From assembly GCF_046480435.1 (NCBI RefSeq), contig NZ_PKGC01000006.1: a stretch of 64,000 nt of DNA; one strand, 5' to 3'. This DNA comes from Limnospira platensis (GTDB lineage Bacteria > Cyanobacteriota > Cyanobacteriia > Cyanobacteriales > Microcoleaceae). Below are positions 1-7,879 of this stretch, in pieces. Position numbers and translations under genes: made by a program. Each line of letters begins with the position of its first letter. Position 1 is the stretch's first letter. Under the pieces are notes generated by a model. The model did not search any database and was not told where the DNA came from. It was given only the letters and a program-made list of their open reading frames with translations.

Positions 1-465
1 TTCGGTGGTGCTTTGTTCTCCGCGATGCACGGTTCTTTGGTAACTTCTTCCTTGGTGCGTGAAACCACCGAAATCGAATCTCAAAACTACGGTTACAAAT
101 TCGGTCAAGAAGAAGAAACTTACAACATTGTGGCAGCTCACGGTTACTTCGGTCGCCTGATCTTCCAATATGCTTCTTTCAACAACAGCCGTTCCCTGCA
201 CTTCTTCTTGGGTGCTTGGCCGGTAATCGGCATCTGGTTCACCGCTTTAGGTGTATCCACCATGGCCTTTAACCTGAACGGTTTCAACTTCAACCAGTCC
301 GTAATGGACTCCAGCGGTCGGGTAATCAATACCTGGGCTGATGTCATCAACCGCGCTAACCTGGGTATGGAAGTAATGCACGAGCGTAACGCTCACAACT
401 TCCCCTTAGATTTGGCTTCTGCTGAGTCTGAGCCTGTAGCTTTGGTTGCACCTCAAATCGGCTAA
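1..465 (+). CDS. psbA: Photosystem II D1 protein, C-terminal part (partial at window start)
   Basis: This is the D1 reaction-centre subunit of photosystem II in the thylakoid membrane; the 5' half lies outside the window and the frame is open from base 1. The visible part contains the AMHGSL segment, whose His is a non-haem iron ligand, the NNSRSLHFF segment of the QB site with the second iron His, and the end motif MEVMHERNAHNFPLDLA. That motif supplies the His, Glu, Asp and terminal Ala ligands of the Mn4CaO5 cluster. About 16 residues follow this Ala and would be removed by the CtpA protease, as is known for D1. A strong terminator follows 20 bases after the stop. Identification is essentially certain; which psbA copy it is cannot be told from this part. 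Confidence 0.98.
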   Translation, partial: FGGALFSAMHGSLVTSSLVRETTEIESQNYGYKFGQEEETYNIVAAHGYFGRLIFQYASFNNSRSLHFFLGAWPVIGIWFTALGVSTMAFNLNGFNFNQSVMDSSGRVINTWADVINRANLGMEVMHERNAHNFPLDLASAESEPVALVAPQIG

Positions 466-486
466 TTTATAGCTTTGATTAAATTA

Positions 487-518
487 AGCGCCTCCCACCA
501 GGGGGGCGCTTTTTGTTT
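487..518 (+). terminator. Rho-independent terminator of psbA
   Basis: A 10-bp stem (487-496 with 501-510, one G-T pair) closes a 4-base loop and is followed by a T-rich tract. It sits directly behind the psbA stop. Confidence 0.9.
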
Positions 519-540
519 GTTTAAACTTCACCTAGCCAAA

Positions 541-594
541 AAAACCACCCGGTTTTTGACTCGAAGGTTAAGATACAGAAACCGGGTGATTTTT
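541..594. terminator. Second hairpin with A and T flanks, possibly bidirectional
   Basis: CACCCGGTTT at 546-555 is repeated inverted at 579-588 around a 23-base loop. The hairpin has an A tract before it and a T tract after it, so it could stop transcription from either side. It lies between psbA and the minus-strand genes. Confidence 0.5.
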
Positions 595-615
595 AAGTTT
601 TTTGGGTTTATAGTT

Positions 616-792
616 CTAACCTAGGTTCTCCTCAACTTGTCTCAGAATAGAAAATAAAACCGTAATGCTACGATCCGCGTAGTTCATTAGTTTTTGCATA
701 ATGTTGGAAAATGTTTCAGAAGAATTGTGAATTGAACAATTGCTAGGCTGAGGAGCCTCTAAATATGAGTTAGTGCTTTCACTTGTGGTCAT
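616..792 (-). CDS. Possible small protein of 58 residues, unrecognised
   Basis: An ATG at 792 opens a 58-codon frame that ends in TAG at 616-618. The product starts MTTSESTNSYLEA and has an amphipathic C-terminal half around MNYADRSITVLFSILRQ. I see no clear Shine-Dalgarno sequence. It fills most of the otherwise empty space between psbA and the pentapeptide gene and reads on the same strand as the latter. It could be chance; comparison with related genomes would decide. Confidence 0.35.
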   Translation of the reverse strand: MTTSESTNSYLEAPQPSNCSIHNSSETFSNIMQKLMNYADRSITVLFSILRQVEENLG

Positions 793-925
793 AATTAAAG
801 TGCTGTTCTCAGCCTTATTCTGTTTAGTGATTGAGTAACTCTCATGCAGACACTATAGCATAAGTATTGCCAAAAGCGCCCAAATTCCCGACCAAATCTA
901 TCTAAAGTAGTACATCAAAGCCCTA

Positions 926-1921
926 TCAATCATGAATCTCGCCATTAGGCATGATCGCGCCATGTAGGTTTACCCCAATGGTATTAGCACTACTAAACTC
1001 AGTACGAGTTAAGTAGGCATAGCTAAGGTTAGCATTTCGCAAATTTGTCCGACCAAGAGAAGCATCGGTTAAATCAGCCTGAGTCAAATTAGCCGAACTT
1101 AAATTAGTCCGATTTAGTTCCGCCCGTACCAAATTCGCCCGGCTTAGGTTAGCATGACTGAGATTAGCATTACTGAGATTAGCATCTGGTAAAATTGAGT
1201 CGCACAATTCCACCCTAGGCATTTGGGCGTTAGTCAAGATGGCTCGCTCTAGTTTTACCTTAACCATGCGGGAACCAATTAAATTAGCACCACTTAAATT
1301 AACTTCTGTTAAAATCGCCCCTTGTAAATTGGTTTCGGAAAGGTTAGTCTGGTTGAGAATCGCGCCACGCAGTACACATTCAGTTAAATTAGCCCCCATT
1401 AGGTTAGCGCGAGTTAAATCAGCCCCGGTGAGATTAACCCCCTGTAAATCGGTACCTCTTAAATCTGCGCCTCGTAAATTTACACTCTCATAAATACGCC
1501 TTTCATAACGCATATTTGCACCCCGTAGACAAGCACCCCTTAAATCTGCACCTTGCAAATTAGCACCGCGTAAATCTGCTTGAATTAAGTTAGCATCAAC
1601 TAATGTGGCTAGGGTTAAATTAGCTTTTCTCAGGTCGGCTGCTTGCAGGATAGTACCATGAAAATCAGCGTCGGTTAGTTGAGCGCCACTTAAATTAGCT
1701 CGTGATAGGTTAGCTCCTCCTAATTTGGCTTTTTCTAAATTTGCCCTAGTTAGGTTAACTCCATTAAGATAGGCTAACACAAAATTGGCTCCTTGAAAAT
1801 CACCGCCACTTAAATTGGCTCCAATTAGGTCAGCATTACTTAGTTCAGCATTGCGGAGGTTAACACCTCGAAACAATTTTTCTCCACTTCGATATTTATT
1901 TAAGAAAGTCCGCTCATCCAT
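926..1921 (-). CDS. Pentapeptide-repeat protein (331 aa)
   Basis: Nearly the whole product is made of A(D/N)LXX pentapeptides, for example NADLIGANLSG and RGADLRGTDLQG, from about residue 18 to 325. Such repeats fold into a right-handed quadrilateral beta helix. There is no signal peptide or membrane segment, so a cytoplasmic or lumenal-free location is likely. The short N-terminal cap MDERTFLNKYRSGEKLF resembles the leader of many cyanobacterial pentapeptide proteins. The break around YERRIYESV (near residue 140) interrupts the regular pattern. Molecular function is unknown for most of the family. The gene stands alone between the psbA region and an unrecognised gene on the same strand. Confidence 0.92.
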   Translation of the reverse strand: MDERTFLNKYRSGEKLFRGVNLRNAELSNADLIGANLSGGDFQGANFVLAYLNGVNLTRANLEKAKLGGANLSRANLSGAQLTDADFHGTILQAADLRKANLTLATLVDANLIQADLRGANLQGADLRGACLRGANMRYERRIYESVNLRGADLRGTDLQGVNLTGADLTRANLMGANLTECVLRGAILNQTNLSETNLQGAILTEVNLSGANLIGSRMVKVKLERAILTNAQMPRVELCDSILPDANLSNANLSHANLSRANLVRAELNRTNLSSANLTQADLTDASLGRTNLRNANLSYAYLTRTEFSSANTIGVNLHGAIMPNGEIHD

Positions 1922-1972
1922 CCATCTTCATCCTTGTACTTTGGCTGTTAATTTATTCGGAATTATCAATTA

Positions 1973-3568
1973 TTAACTATGGTTTACATAGTTGATTTTT
2001 TGAGCCCAAATAAAAGACTGATCACCTGGCTTACGGAAGTAAATTTTGACAATGTTAATAGATTGTAGTTGTAGGGATAGTAACTTTTTGTGGATAAACT
2101 GGGTGGTTGATTCTGGCGCGAAACTGTGCTGGGATTCGAGAATTAGATGCAAACACTGATTTTTAGATTGAGCTAAAACGTGGATACCTTTGGATTTTAC
2201 TAAGTGATTTAGGAAGGATGCGATCGCTTTAGGATTACCCTCTTTAGCTAGTTCTAGTACCTGATTAGTACCCCCGGAATCTGATATCTGAGTAGGTGGT
2301 GGTAACGGGTCAGTAATCTCTGATTTGGCTGCGGTTTGTTGGCGTTCTGTCGTTTCAGATTGATCAACTATTTCTTCTAGTTGTAGGATTTGTTCTTGAA
2401 CTTGAGCAATGAAGTCTTTAAGCACCTCATACTTGAATTTTAACTGCTCCTCAACCTCATAGCTAATCATTCGGCCGTCTAGTTGGTCTTCTAAACTCTG
2501 TAGGGTATTAGCAATGGATGTTATAGCTTCGGTTACTCCCTGGCTAACTCGCTTGTGAATACCATCTTTTAACCCCAAACGTTCCTGAATAATATTGGAC
2601 TTAGAACGGTTAGCCGATGACTCTGATACCAATTCGTTATTGGATAGCGCTTGACCGGACTCTGTAGGAATTGGTAAGGTTTGTAATCCTGAGATTTCCG
2701 GTGTGGGAGATGCGACTAAATTGGTGGGCATTGCTACTTGAATAGTCTGGCTTTCGTTCAAATCAATTCCCTGAGTTTTGGCGAGATCAGATAATTTTTG
2801 ATCCTGACTATAATTAGATTCAGGTAATTCCTGAAAATAGTTGTGATTAACTACTTGATGATTATAGCAAAGACGCATGGTTTCAATTAAAACTGTTGCC
2901 ACTTGAGCATCTTCATCAGAATCCTCTAGGTAAGCGACCATTTTTTTGAGATAAACTTTCAAATCTTCAAAGTTAGGAAACATTTGAAACAGTTGTTCAA
3001 TCAGGTTATCTAACTCGATTGATTTGAGTTGTAGCCAGTCGCGATCGCTAAATGTAAACTCATTTTCTAAGACGGAAAATATCAATATCTTCACCCTTAA
3101 TGGGTTGGCAGTCTGCATGATCTTGAAACGAATATCAAAGATATTATCTAGTTTTTTGGGGGGAGGATTGTGGTTAAAGTTTTCGGGATTAACTGACCAA
3201 TCAAGTTGAGAGTGAGGACGGTCTGACGACTGATAGGAAGTCATAACCATCTCAGTAGAAGATTCCTGATCTCCCTCAAGGTACAATCTCCCAACTTGAC
3301 TCAATACCAGATTAACAATAACTGTATATTCTGTTTTTTTGTTAATTTTATATAAAATTTTATTCAAAATACTATTAAGCCGTTCAAGGCTTTGGGTACT
3401 CCAATACAAAGATTGCACTAAATCCCGCATAGGAGTATTGGCGATAACTGCTGAATCACTCTCCCATTTTCCATGGGTAGCACAAATCATGATTTTTTTT
3501 ATACGAAACACCTCATCGCTGGTATCTAAGTTTTGCACAACATCATCCAGGATCGATTTGGCTGGCAT
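1973..3568 (-). CDS. Unrecognised cyanobacterial protein with central coiled coil (531 aa)
   Basis: I do not recognise a named family for the full length. Residues 1-250 look helical and globular. Residues about 270-340 are a Ser/Gln/Pro-rich linker, and about 345-420 are a predicted coiled coil rich in Glu and Gln (LQSLEDQLDGRMI to QEQILQLEEIVDQ). The last 90 residues begin ELAKEGNPKAIASFLNHL and end in a VKIYFRKPGDQSFIW-type strand. From memory this resembles a small alpha/beta domain found at the ends of many cyanobacterial proteins. No membrane segment or signal peptide is seen. It is followed on the same strand by the pentapeptide gene after about 50 bases, so co-transcription is possible. 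Confidence 0.85.
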   Translation of the reverse strand: MPAKSILDDVVQNLDTSDEVFRIKKIMICATHGKWESDSAVIANTPMRDLVQSLYWSTQSLERLNSILNKILYKINKKTEYTVIVNLVLSQVGRLYLEGDQESSTEMVMTSYQSSDRPHSQLDWSVNPENFNHNPPPKKLDNIFDIRFKIMQTANPLRVKILIFSVLENEFTFSDRDWLQLKSIELDNLIEQLFQMFPNFEDLKVYLKKMVAYLEDSDEDAQVATVLIETMRLCYNHQVVNHNYFQELPESNYSQDQKLSDLAKTQGIDLNESQTIQVAMPTNLVASPTPEISGLQTLPIPTESGQALSNNELVSESSANRSKSNIIQERLGLKDGIHKRVSQGVTEAITSIANTLQSLEDQLDGRMISYEVEEQLKFKYEVLKDFIAQVQEQILQLEEIVDQSETTERQQTAAKSEITDPLPPPTQISDSGGTNQVLELAKEGNPKAIASFLNHLVKSKGIHVLAQSKNQCLHLILESQHSFAPESTTQFIHKKLLSLQLQSINIVKIYFRKPGDQSFIWAQKINYVNHS

Positions 3569-4371
3569 TTTTGCCTCCTACAAATCATTGATAAATCAAC
3601 AGTTAGTTTGTGATAGTGTGAGCCGCCAGATTCGGCAAAATTTATTAGTCATATATAATCAATATATAACCATTCAAAATATTGGCTATATTTTAGCCTG
3701 GTTAAGTAGGATTATTTATCAGTGATTTCGCCAAAATCAACCAAGCCATACGGAATTATTTAAGTGTATTTTACGGAATATATAAACACCAAACCATCAT
3801 CACAATAGAGCATTTAAAACTCGCCTCTATCTACCTTTTACCTTGTACAAGGTACATTGTAGGTCATTTATTGTATAATGGTTAATCATTCTCATTCAGC
3901 CATTTAGATTACCCCCCAGAACTGATGGCGGACTTTGATGCGATCGCACGCTTAGTGCGATATTGGTGGCGTAGGCTGCGTCAGACCCCGGCTATATCAA
4001 TCATAATCGGATAGTTTTCGGTTGACACAGCCCATGGTAGCCTGTTAGCTGGTTACCAACGATAGGTGCTGATCCTACCCAAAGCCTCAACTAAGATCGC
4101 CAAGTTTTAGCACTTTTGGGACAATCCCTAGCTCCGATCGCATATTATCCCCCAGGACACTACCACTTCCCTGAAGGTAGTTTACCTATTTATGGCTGTG
4201 GCGATCGCTGTTAAGCCCCCATGAGTAAATACTCATATAGTCCTCTCCGGGACTGTCCAAAGGTTGCGGTTACCCATTTTGGATCCCATTGTGATTTCTC
4301 ATTAATTTCAGGAATCAAGCCAGATCGCCTTGTAGTGAGGTCTAGCATCGCGTTAAGTCAAGGAAACTGAG
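3569..4371. other. Gene-poor stretch of about 800 bases
   Basis: No convincing gene was found. The left part is the upstream region of the minus-strand gene starting at 3568. A perfect 16-base palindrome lies at 3839-3854. The part after 3920 holds several GCGATCGC-like sites and a short 28-codon frame from 3925 that looks like chance. I see no tRNA or terminator. Confidence 0.6.
3839..3854. repeat. Perfect 16-bp palindrome
   Basis: TACCTTGTACAAGGTA reads identically on both strands. It could bind a dimeric regulator, but no adjacent promoter is proven. Confidence 0.6.
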
Positions 4372-4842
4372 ATGATGTGGAAATATTTGCTATTTTTGGC
4401 TCCTATCGTTTTAACGGGTTGTCAGGTCAATTTTTCGTCTGTCTTGGAAGATATACCAGGGTTGCGAAGTAGCGATCGCGCTCCTTTGATGATGAAGGCG
4501 ATCGCCTTGGGACAACAGACATATTATCAAAATCAAGGTTATTTTGCTAATTCCCTTCAGGGTCTATCTGGTCATCTCAATCTGGAAACCGACAGTTATC
4601 AATACGCCATTAAAACCGAAGGCGAAACCGCTCAAACCGTCTTCATAACAGCCACAGCCAAAACCGATGACCTGCGTAGTTATAGTGGTGTCATGACAGT
4701 AGGAAAAAACGAGGGAGGGGTGGTCTTGATGGCTAACCTGTGCCCAACAGACACACCATCTAAAATACCCCCCTTATTATCCTCAACCCCTGTACCTGGT
4801 CAAGGATTAAAATGTCCTCCTGGATCTACTCCAGTACGCTGA
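4372..4842 (+). CDS. Pilin-like globular protein with a lipoprotein signal (156 aa)
   Basis: The N-terminus MMWKYLLFLAPIVLTGC is a lipoprotein signal with an LTGC lipobox (Cys about residue 17), so membrane anchoring by lipid is expected. The following domain, with AIALGQQTYYQNQGYFANSLQGL and later TAKTDDLRSYSGVM, resembles the soluble part of cyanobacterial type IV pilin-like G/H-family proteins. It lacks the usual prepilin peptidase helix. The C-terminal tail is Pro/Thr-rich. ATG at 4372 or 4375 could be the start. The stop lies one base from the stop of the convergent gene at 4844. The pilin link is an inference from pattern. Confidence 0.8.
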   Translation: MMWKYLLFLAPIVLTGCQVNFSSVLEDIPGLRSSDRAPLMMKAIALGQQTYYQNQGYFANSLQGLSGHLNLETDSYQYAIKTEGETAQTVFITATAKTDDLRSYSGVMTVGKNEGGVVLMANLCPTDTPSKIPPLLSSTPVPGQGLKCPPGSTPVR

Positions 4843-4843
4843 T

Positions 4844-5365
4844 CTAGGCGGTTACCGGAACAAAATCAACATCATCTGTGCCGTCTGTTTCTCCTTGACC
4901 AGAAGTGATTTTTTCGCCATTAACCTCGATCGCGAATTCGGTTTCACCCAAACCAGTCAAGTTATAATCAGTCTTCTCGCTGGTGTATCCAACACTAGCG
5001 ATCATCTTCCGTCCTGCATCAGTGTATTTAAACGCCAACATTTGATTTTTCGACTTATCATTATCATAAGTCCAAACCACCATATATTCTTCCCCGTGAT
5101 AGGAGAAAACCTTAGAAGGACGGGTAGGAACATAGCGACCAGGAGCGCCAAAAGCCGCATCAAGGAATTCCTGAAGTGAATCATCCTGAACTACAGCATA
5201 GCTCACCTGTTCAGCCGGAAGTTCTTCTTCCTCGACATCACCTTCACTTTCGTCAACCACTTCTTCTTTATTGCGATTGCGGAAATAATCTACCGCCATC
5301 TTAGTACCAATAGCACCGACGGTAGCAATTCCAGCCCCAGCGAGAATTTTACGAAGTCTACTCAT
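4844..5365 (-). CDS. Unrecognised acidic protein with N-terminal membrane segment (173 aa)
   Basis: Residues 5-25 (KILAGAGIATVGAIGTKMAV) form one short hydrophobic segment, followed by a basic patch FRNRNKEE and a very acidic linker VDESEGDVEEEEL. The C-terminal part from about residue 55 looks like a small beta-rich domain (FSYHGEEYMVVWTYDND, EFAIEVNGEKITSG). No family is recognised. It is convergent with the pilin-like lipoprotein gene and its stop is one base away. The composition is soluble with a single anchor, possibly thylakoid or plasma membrane. Confidence 0.8.
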   Translation of the reverse strand: MSRLRKILAGAGIATVGAIGTKMAVDYFRNRNKEEVVDESEGDVEEEELPAEQVSYAVVQDDSLQEFLDAAFGAPGRYVPTRPSKVFSYHGEEYMVVWTYDNDKSKNQMLAFKYTDAGRKMIASVGYTSEKTDYNLTGLGETEFAIEVNGEKITSGQGETDGTDDVDFVPVTA

Positions 5366-5875
5366 ATATTGTCCTCATTGACGAATTGGGGAGTTTTAGT
5401 CTTGGGGATATATTCCACTCTCCGCTAGAATTTTAACAGATTGTTGTTAATAGCAAAATCTGCAAAAAGATGATAATATTCCTCCCTTTAGGGGGTTGAC
5501 AAAAAACACCAAATGATATACCAGAGATGGATTCAGGGAGCAACTAATATTTGAGTAACCCAGATAATTTGGCTCATCAGCATAAATATAGGTGATACGA
5601 GACCATTACTGAGTCCCCTAACCCCAAACCAGATGGCTGTAGTGAGCCTTCAGTCCTGCCGAGCCAGTGGCGTTAAGGAAGGCCAGAGATGATCAAATTT
5701 AGCTATTATGTATAAAATATTTCAGACATCTAATAATTTCTGGGTGTTTAAATATGGCAATGTCGTTAATGATGATGATTGCTACCAGATATTTACGGGG
5801 CTGCATCACTTAATCTCATAGCTAAATACTAGGGAATTTTAGCATTTTTTAAACTATCATGATCACTGTTAAAAG
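5366..5875. other. Intergenic stretch of about 510 bases between divergent genes
   Basis: It separates the minus-strand gene ending at 5365 from the dnaJ-like gene. It must hold both promoters. I see no RNA gene, terminator or strong repeat in it. Confidence 0.5.
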
Positions 5876-6529
5876 ATGATGCAAATTGATGATTACTATA
5901 GAATCTTAGAGGTTGCACCCCATTCCAGTCAAACGGATATCAAAAAATCCTATCGGAGATTAGCCAAAAAATTCCATCCAGACAGTCAGGAAGAAACAGC
6001 CAATCACGATATAATTATTCGGATTAATCAAGCCTATGAAGTTCTGAGCGATCCCCAAAAACGTGAAAATTATGACCGGAGCCTAAGCAGCCCAACCCGA
6101 CCCCGTAAACAGAAGCCCAAAGGGCGGTCTAAAGATTTTGACCTAGACCAATGGTTACAGGAAGTCTATAGGCCTGTTAATCAAAATATTGAGCGGATTT
6201 TTCAACCATTTAAACAAGAAATCGATAACTTATCGGGCGACCCCTTTGATGATGAATTAATGGCAGATTTCCAAGCCTATATTGAAACCTGTAGAGATAT
6301 CCTAGCGGAAACCCAAACTCGATTTCGCTCGACTCCCAACCCGGCGAATATTGCGGGAGTGGCGGCGCATCTTTATTACTGTCTGAATCATATTGGTGAT
6401 GGTATCGAAGAATTAAATATGTTTACGCTGAACTATGACGAATCCTATCTACACGCTGGCCATGAATTTTTCCGCATTGCCGATCGCTTACGTCAAGAAG
6501 CCCAAGAGCAAATCCATAAATTCCTTTAA
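5876..6529 (+). CDS. J-domain (DnaJ-like) protein (217 aa)
   Basis: Residues 4-68 are a J domain (DYYRILEVAPHSSQTDIKKSYRRLAKKFHPD) with the HPD tripeptide that stimulates the ATPase of DnaK/Hsp70. The linker after it is basic (RPRKQKPKGRSKDF). The C-terminal 120 residues are helical and carry no Gly/Phe region, zinc fingers or DnaJ C-terminal domain, so this is a type III J protein with its own client or targeting domain. Start may be the first or second ATG (5876 or 5879). It is followed after 124 bases by the PTPS gene on the same strand. Confidence 0.92.
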   Translation: MMQIDDYYRILEVAPHSSQTDIKKSYRRLAKKFHPDSQEETANHDIIIRINQAYEVLSDPQKRENYDRSLSSPTRPRKQKPKGRSKDFDLDQWLQEVYRPVNQNIERIFQPFKQEIDNLSGDPFDDELMADFQAYIETCRDILAETQTRFRSTPNPANIAGVAAHLYYCLNHIGDGIEELNMFTLNYDESYLHAGHEFFRIADRLRQEAQEQIHKFL

Positions 6530-6653
6530 CCAGAGAGCGATCGCCATAATTTCTTGAGCAGAGCATCATACCATGGGGATCGAGGTTGAAAAAAATTCGG
6601 AAACCGACTACATTAGTTAACAGAACTTAACAAGCAAAAATTAACCTGCATTT

Positions 6654-7526
6654 ATGCAATGCCTGATTACCCGTCGCGCCCAGTTTTCAGCCAGTCACCG
6701 TTACTGGTTGCCAGAACTAAGCGAAGCCGAAAATTTTGCCAAATTTGGACAAACAGCCCGCGCCCCCGGTCACGGCCATAATTATGTCCTGTATGTTTCA
6801 ATGGTAGGGGAACTAGACGAATATGGCATGGTACTTAACCTGTCGAACGTCAAACATACCATTAGGAGTGAAGTTACCGAACCCCTAGATTTTTCATTCC
6901 TCAATGAAGCATGGCCGGAATTTCAGCACACCCTACCCACAACTGAATTTCTGGCTTATTTAATTTGGCATCGTTTAGCCCCCCATTTACCCCTAACCAA
7001 CATTCAACTATTTGAACACCCCCAACTTTGGGCAGATTATCAAGGAAACGCCATGGAAGCATATCTAACCATCAGCACCCACTTTAGCGCGGCTCATCGC
7101 CTAGCTCACCCTCTCCTGAATGATGAGGATAACTCGAAAATTTATGGCAAATGCGCCCGTCCTCACGGTCACGGACACAATTATCACCTAGAAGTTACCA
7201 TTCGTGGTCAAATTGACCCCCGCACGGGTATGATTGCGGATTTAGGGGCTGTGCAGAAGGCGATCGATGATTATGTGGTTGAACCCTTCGATCATACTTT
7301 CCTCAACAAAGATATTCCCTACTTTGCTAAGGTCGTACCAACCGCTGAAAATATTGCCGTTTATATCCGTGAATTGCTGCAAAATCCCATTGATGAATTA
7401 GGAGCCAATCTCCATAAAATCAAGTTGATTGAAAGCCCTAACAATTCCTGTGAGGTCTACTGCACACCATCGGAACATCAAACTCCTCTAGCCAGCCATC
7501 GAGAACCGGTAGCAGTAGGTGCATAA
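6654..7526 (+). CDS. Tandem PTPS/QueD-type 6-carboxytetrahydropterin synthase-like protein (290 aa)
   Basis: Two PTPS/QueD domains are fused. Domain 2 (about 135-270) has the full active-site set: zinc His148, His173 and His175, the catalytic Cys167 in GKCARPHGHGHNY, the DHTFLN pair Asp213-His214, and Glu260 in IESPNN. Domain 1 (about 1-125) keeps zinc His15, His40 and His42. It has Thr34 where the Cys should be and Phe80 where the catalytic His should be, so it is probably inactive. Known family members act on dihydroneopterin triphosphate in queuosine or biopterin synthesis. In cyanobacteria either path (including glycosylated pterins) is possible, so I do not assign a symbol. A terminator follows at 7570. 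Confidence 0.9.
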   Translation: MQCLITRRAQFSASHRYWLPELSEAENFAKFGQTARAPGHGHNYVLYVSMVGELDEYGMVLNLSNVKHTIRSEVTEPLDFSFLNEAWPEFQHTLPTTEFLAYLIWHRLAPHLPLTNIQLFEHPQLWADYQGNAMEAYLTISTHFSAAHRLAHPLLNDEDNSKIYGKCARPHGHGHNYHLEVTIRGQIDPRTGMIADLGAVQKAIDDYVVEPFDHTFLNKDIPYFAKVVPTAENIAVYIRELLQNPIDELGANLHKIKLIESPNNSCEVYCTPSEHQTPLASHREPVAVGA

Positions 7527-7569
7527 GAGATATCAAGCCCGATATCAATTAGTCTAATGTTTTACTGTA

Positions 7570-7597
7570 AAAAGCAGGTATTTTGCCTGCTTTTTTT
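7570..7597 (+). terminator. Rho-independent terminator of the PTPS gene
   Basis: AAAGCAGGTA at 7571-7580 pairs with the run ending at 7593 around a 4-base T loop, followed by seven T residues. Confidence 0.85.
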
Positions 7598-7879
7598 GGT
7601 GTGGCTATCAAATCCAAATCGATAGTTTTTCCTGGGGGGTCGGGGATGCTATGGCGACCAGAAACTTTGATGATGGTTGCTCAACCGGATTGACTCTTAA
7701 CCAATCCTCAACTCCCTAGATTATAACTATCAATTTCCTGACCTGCAAAAATTGGGGCGTAATTATGAACTAGCTAAGACACTCCCCCTGAGTTTAAAGG
7801 ATATTAAACCGGGGGGGAGTCACTATTTAGCTATCCGTTATCCATCCCCCTAATCATCAAGCAAGAGTGAGTTATATCC
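7598..7879. other. Upstream region of the TPR gene with a long inverted repeat
   Basis: ACTCCCCC at 7781-7788 and GTTTAA at 7792-7797 are repeated inverted at 7804-7809 and 7813-7820, giving a long hairpin about 60 bases before the TPR gene. It could be a terminator or a leader structure. Nothing else is seen here. Confidence 0.5.

Noticed and set aside
3925..4011. 28-codon frame MADFDAIARLVRYWWRR
   Set aside because: Too short, no Shine-Dalgarno site and it lies in a region of HIP1-like repeats.
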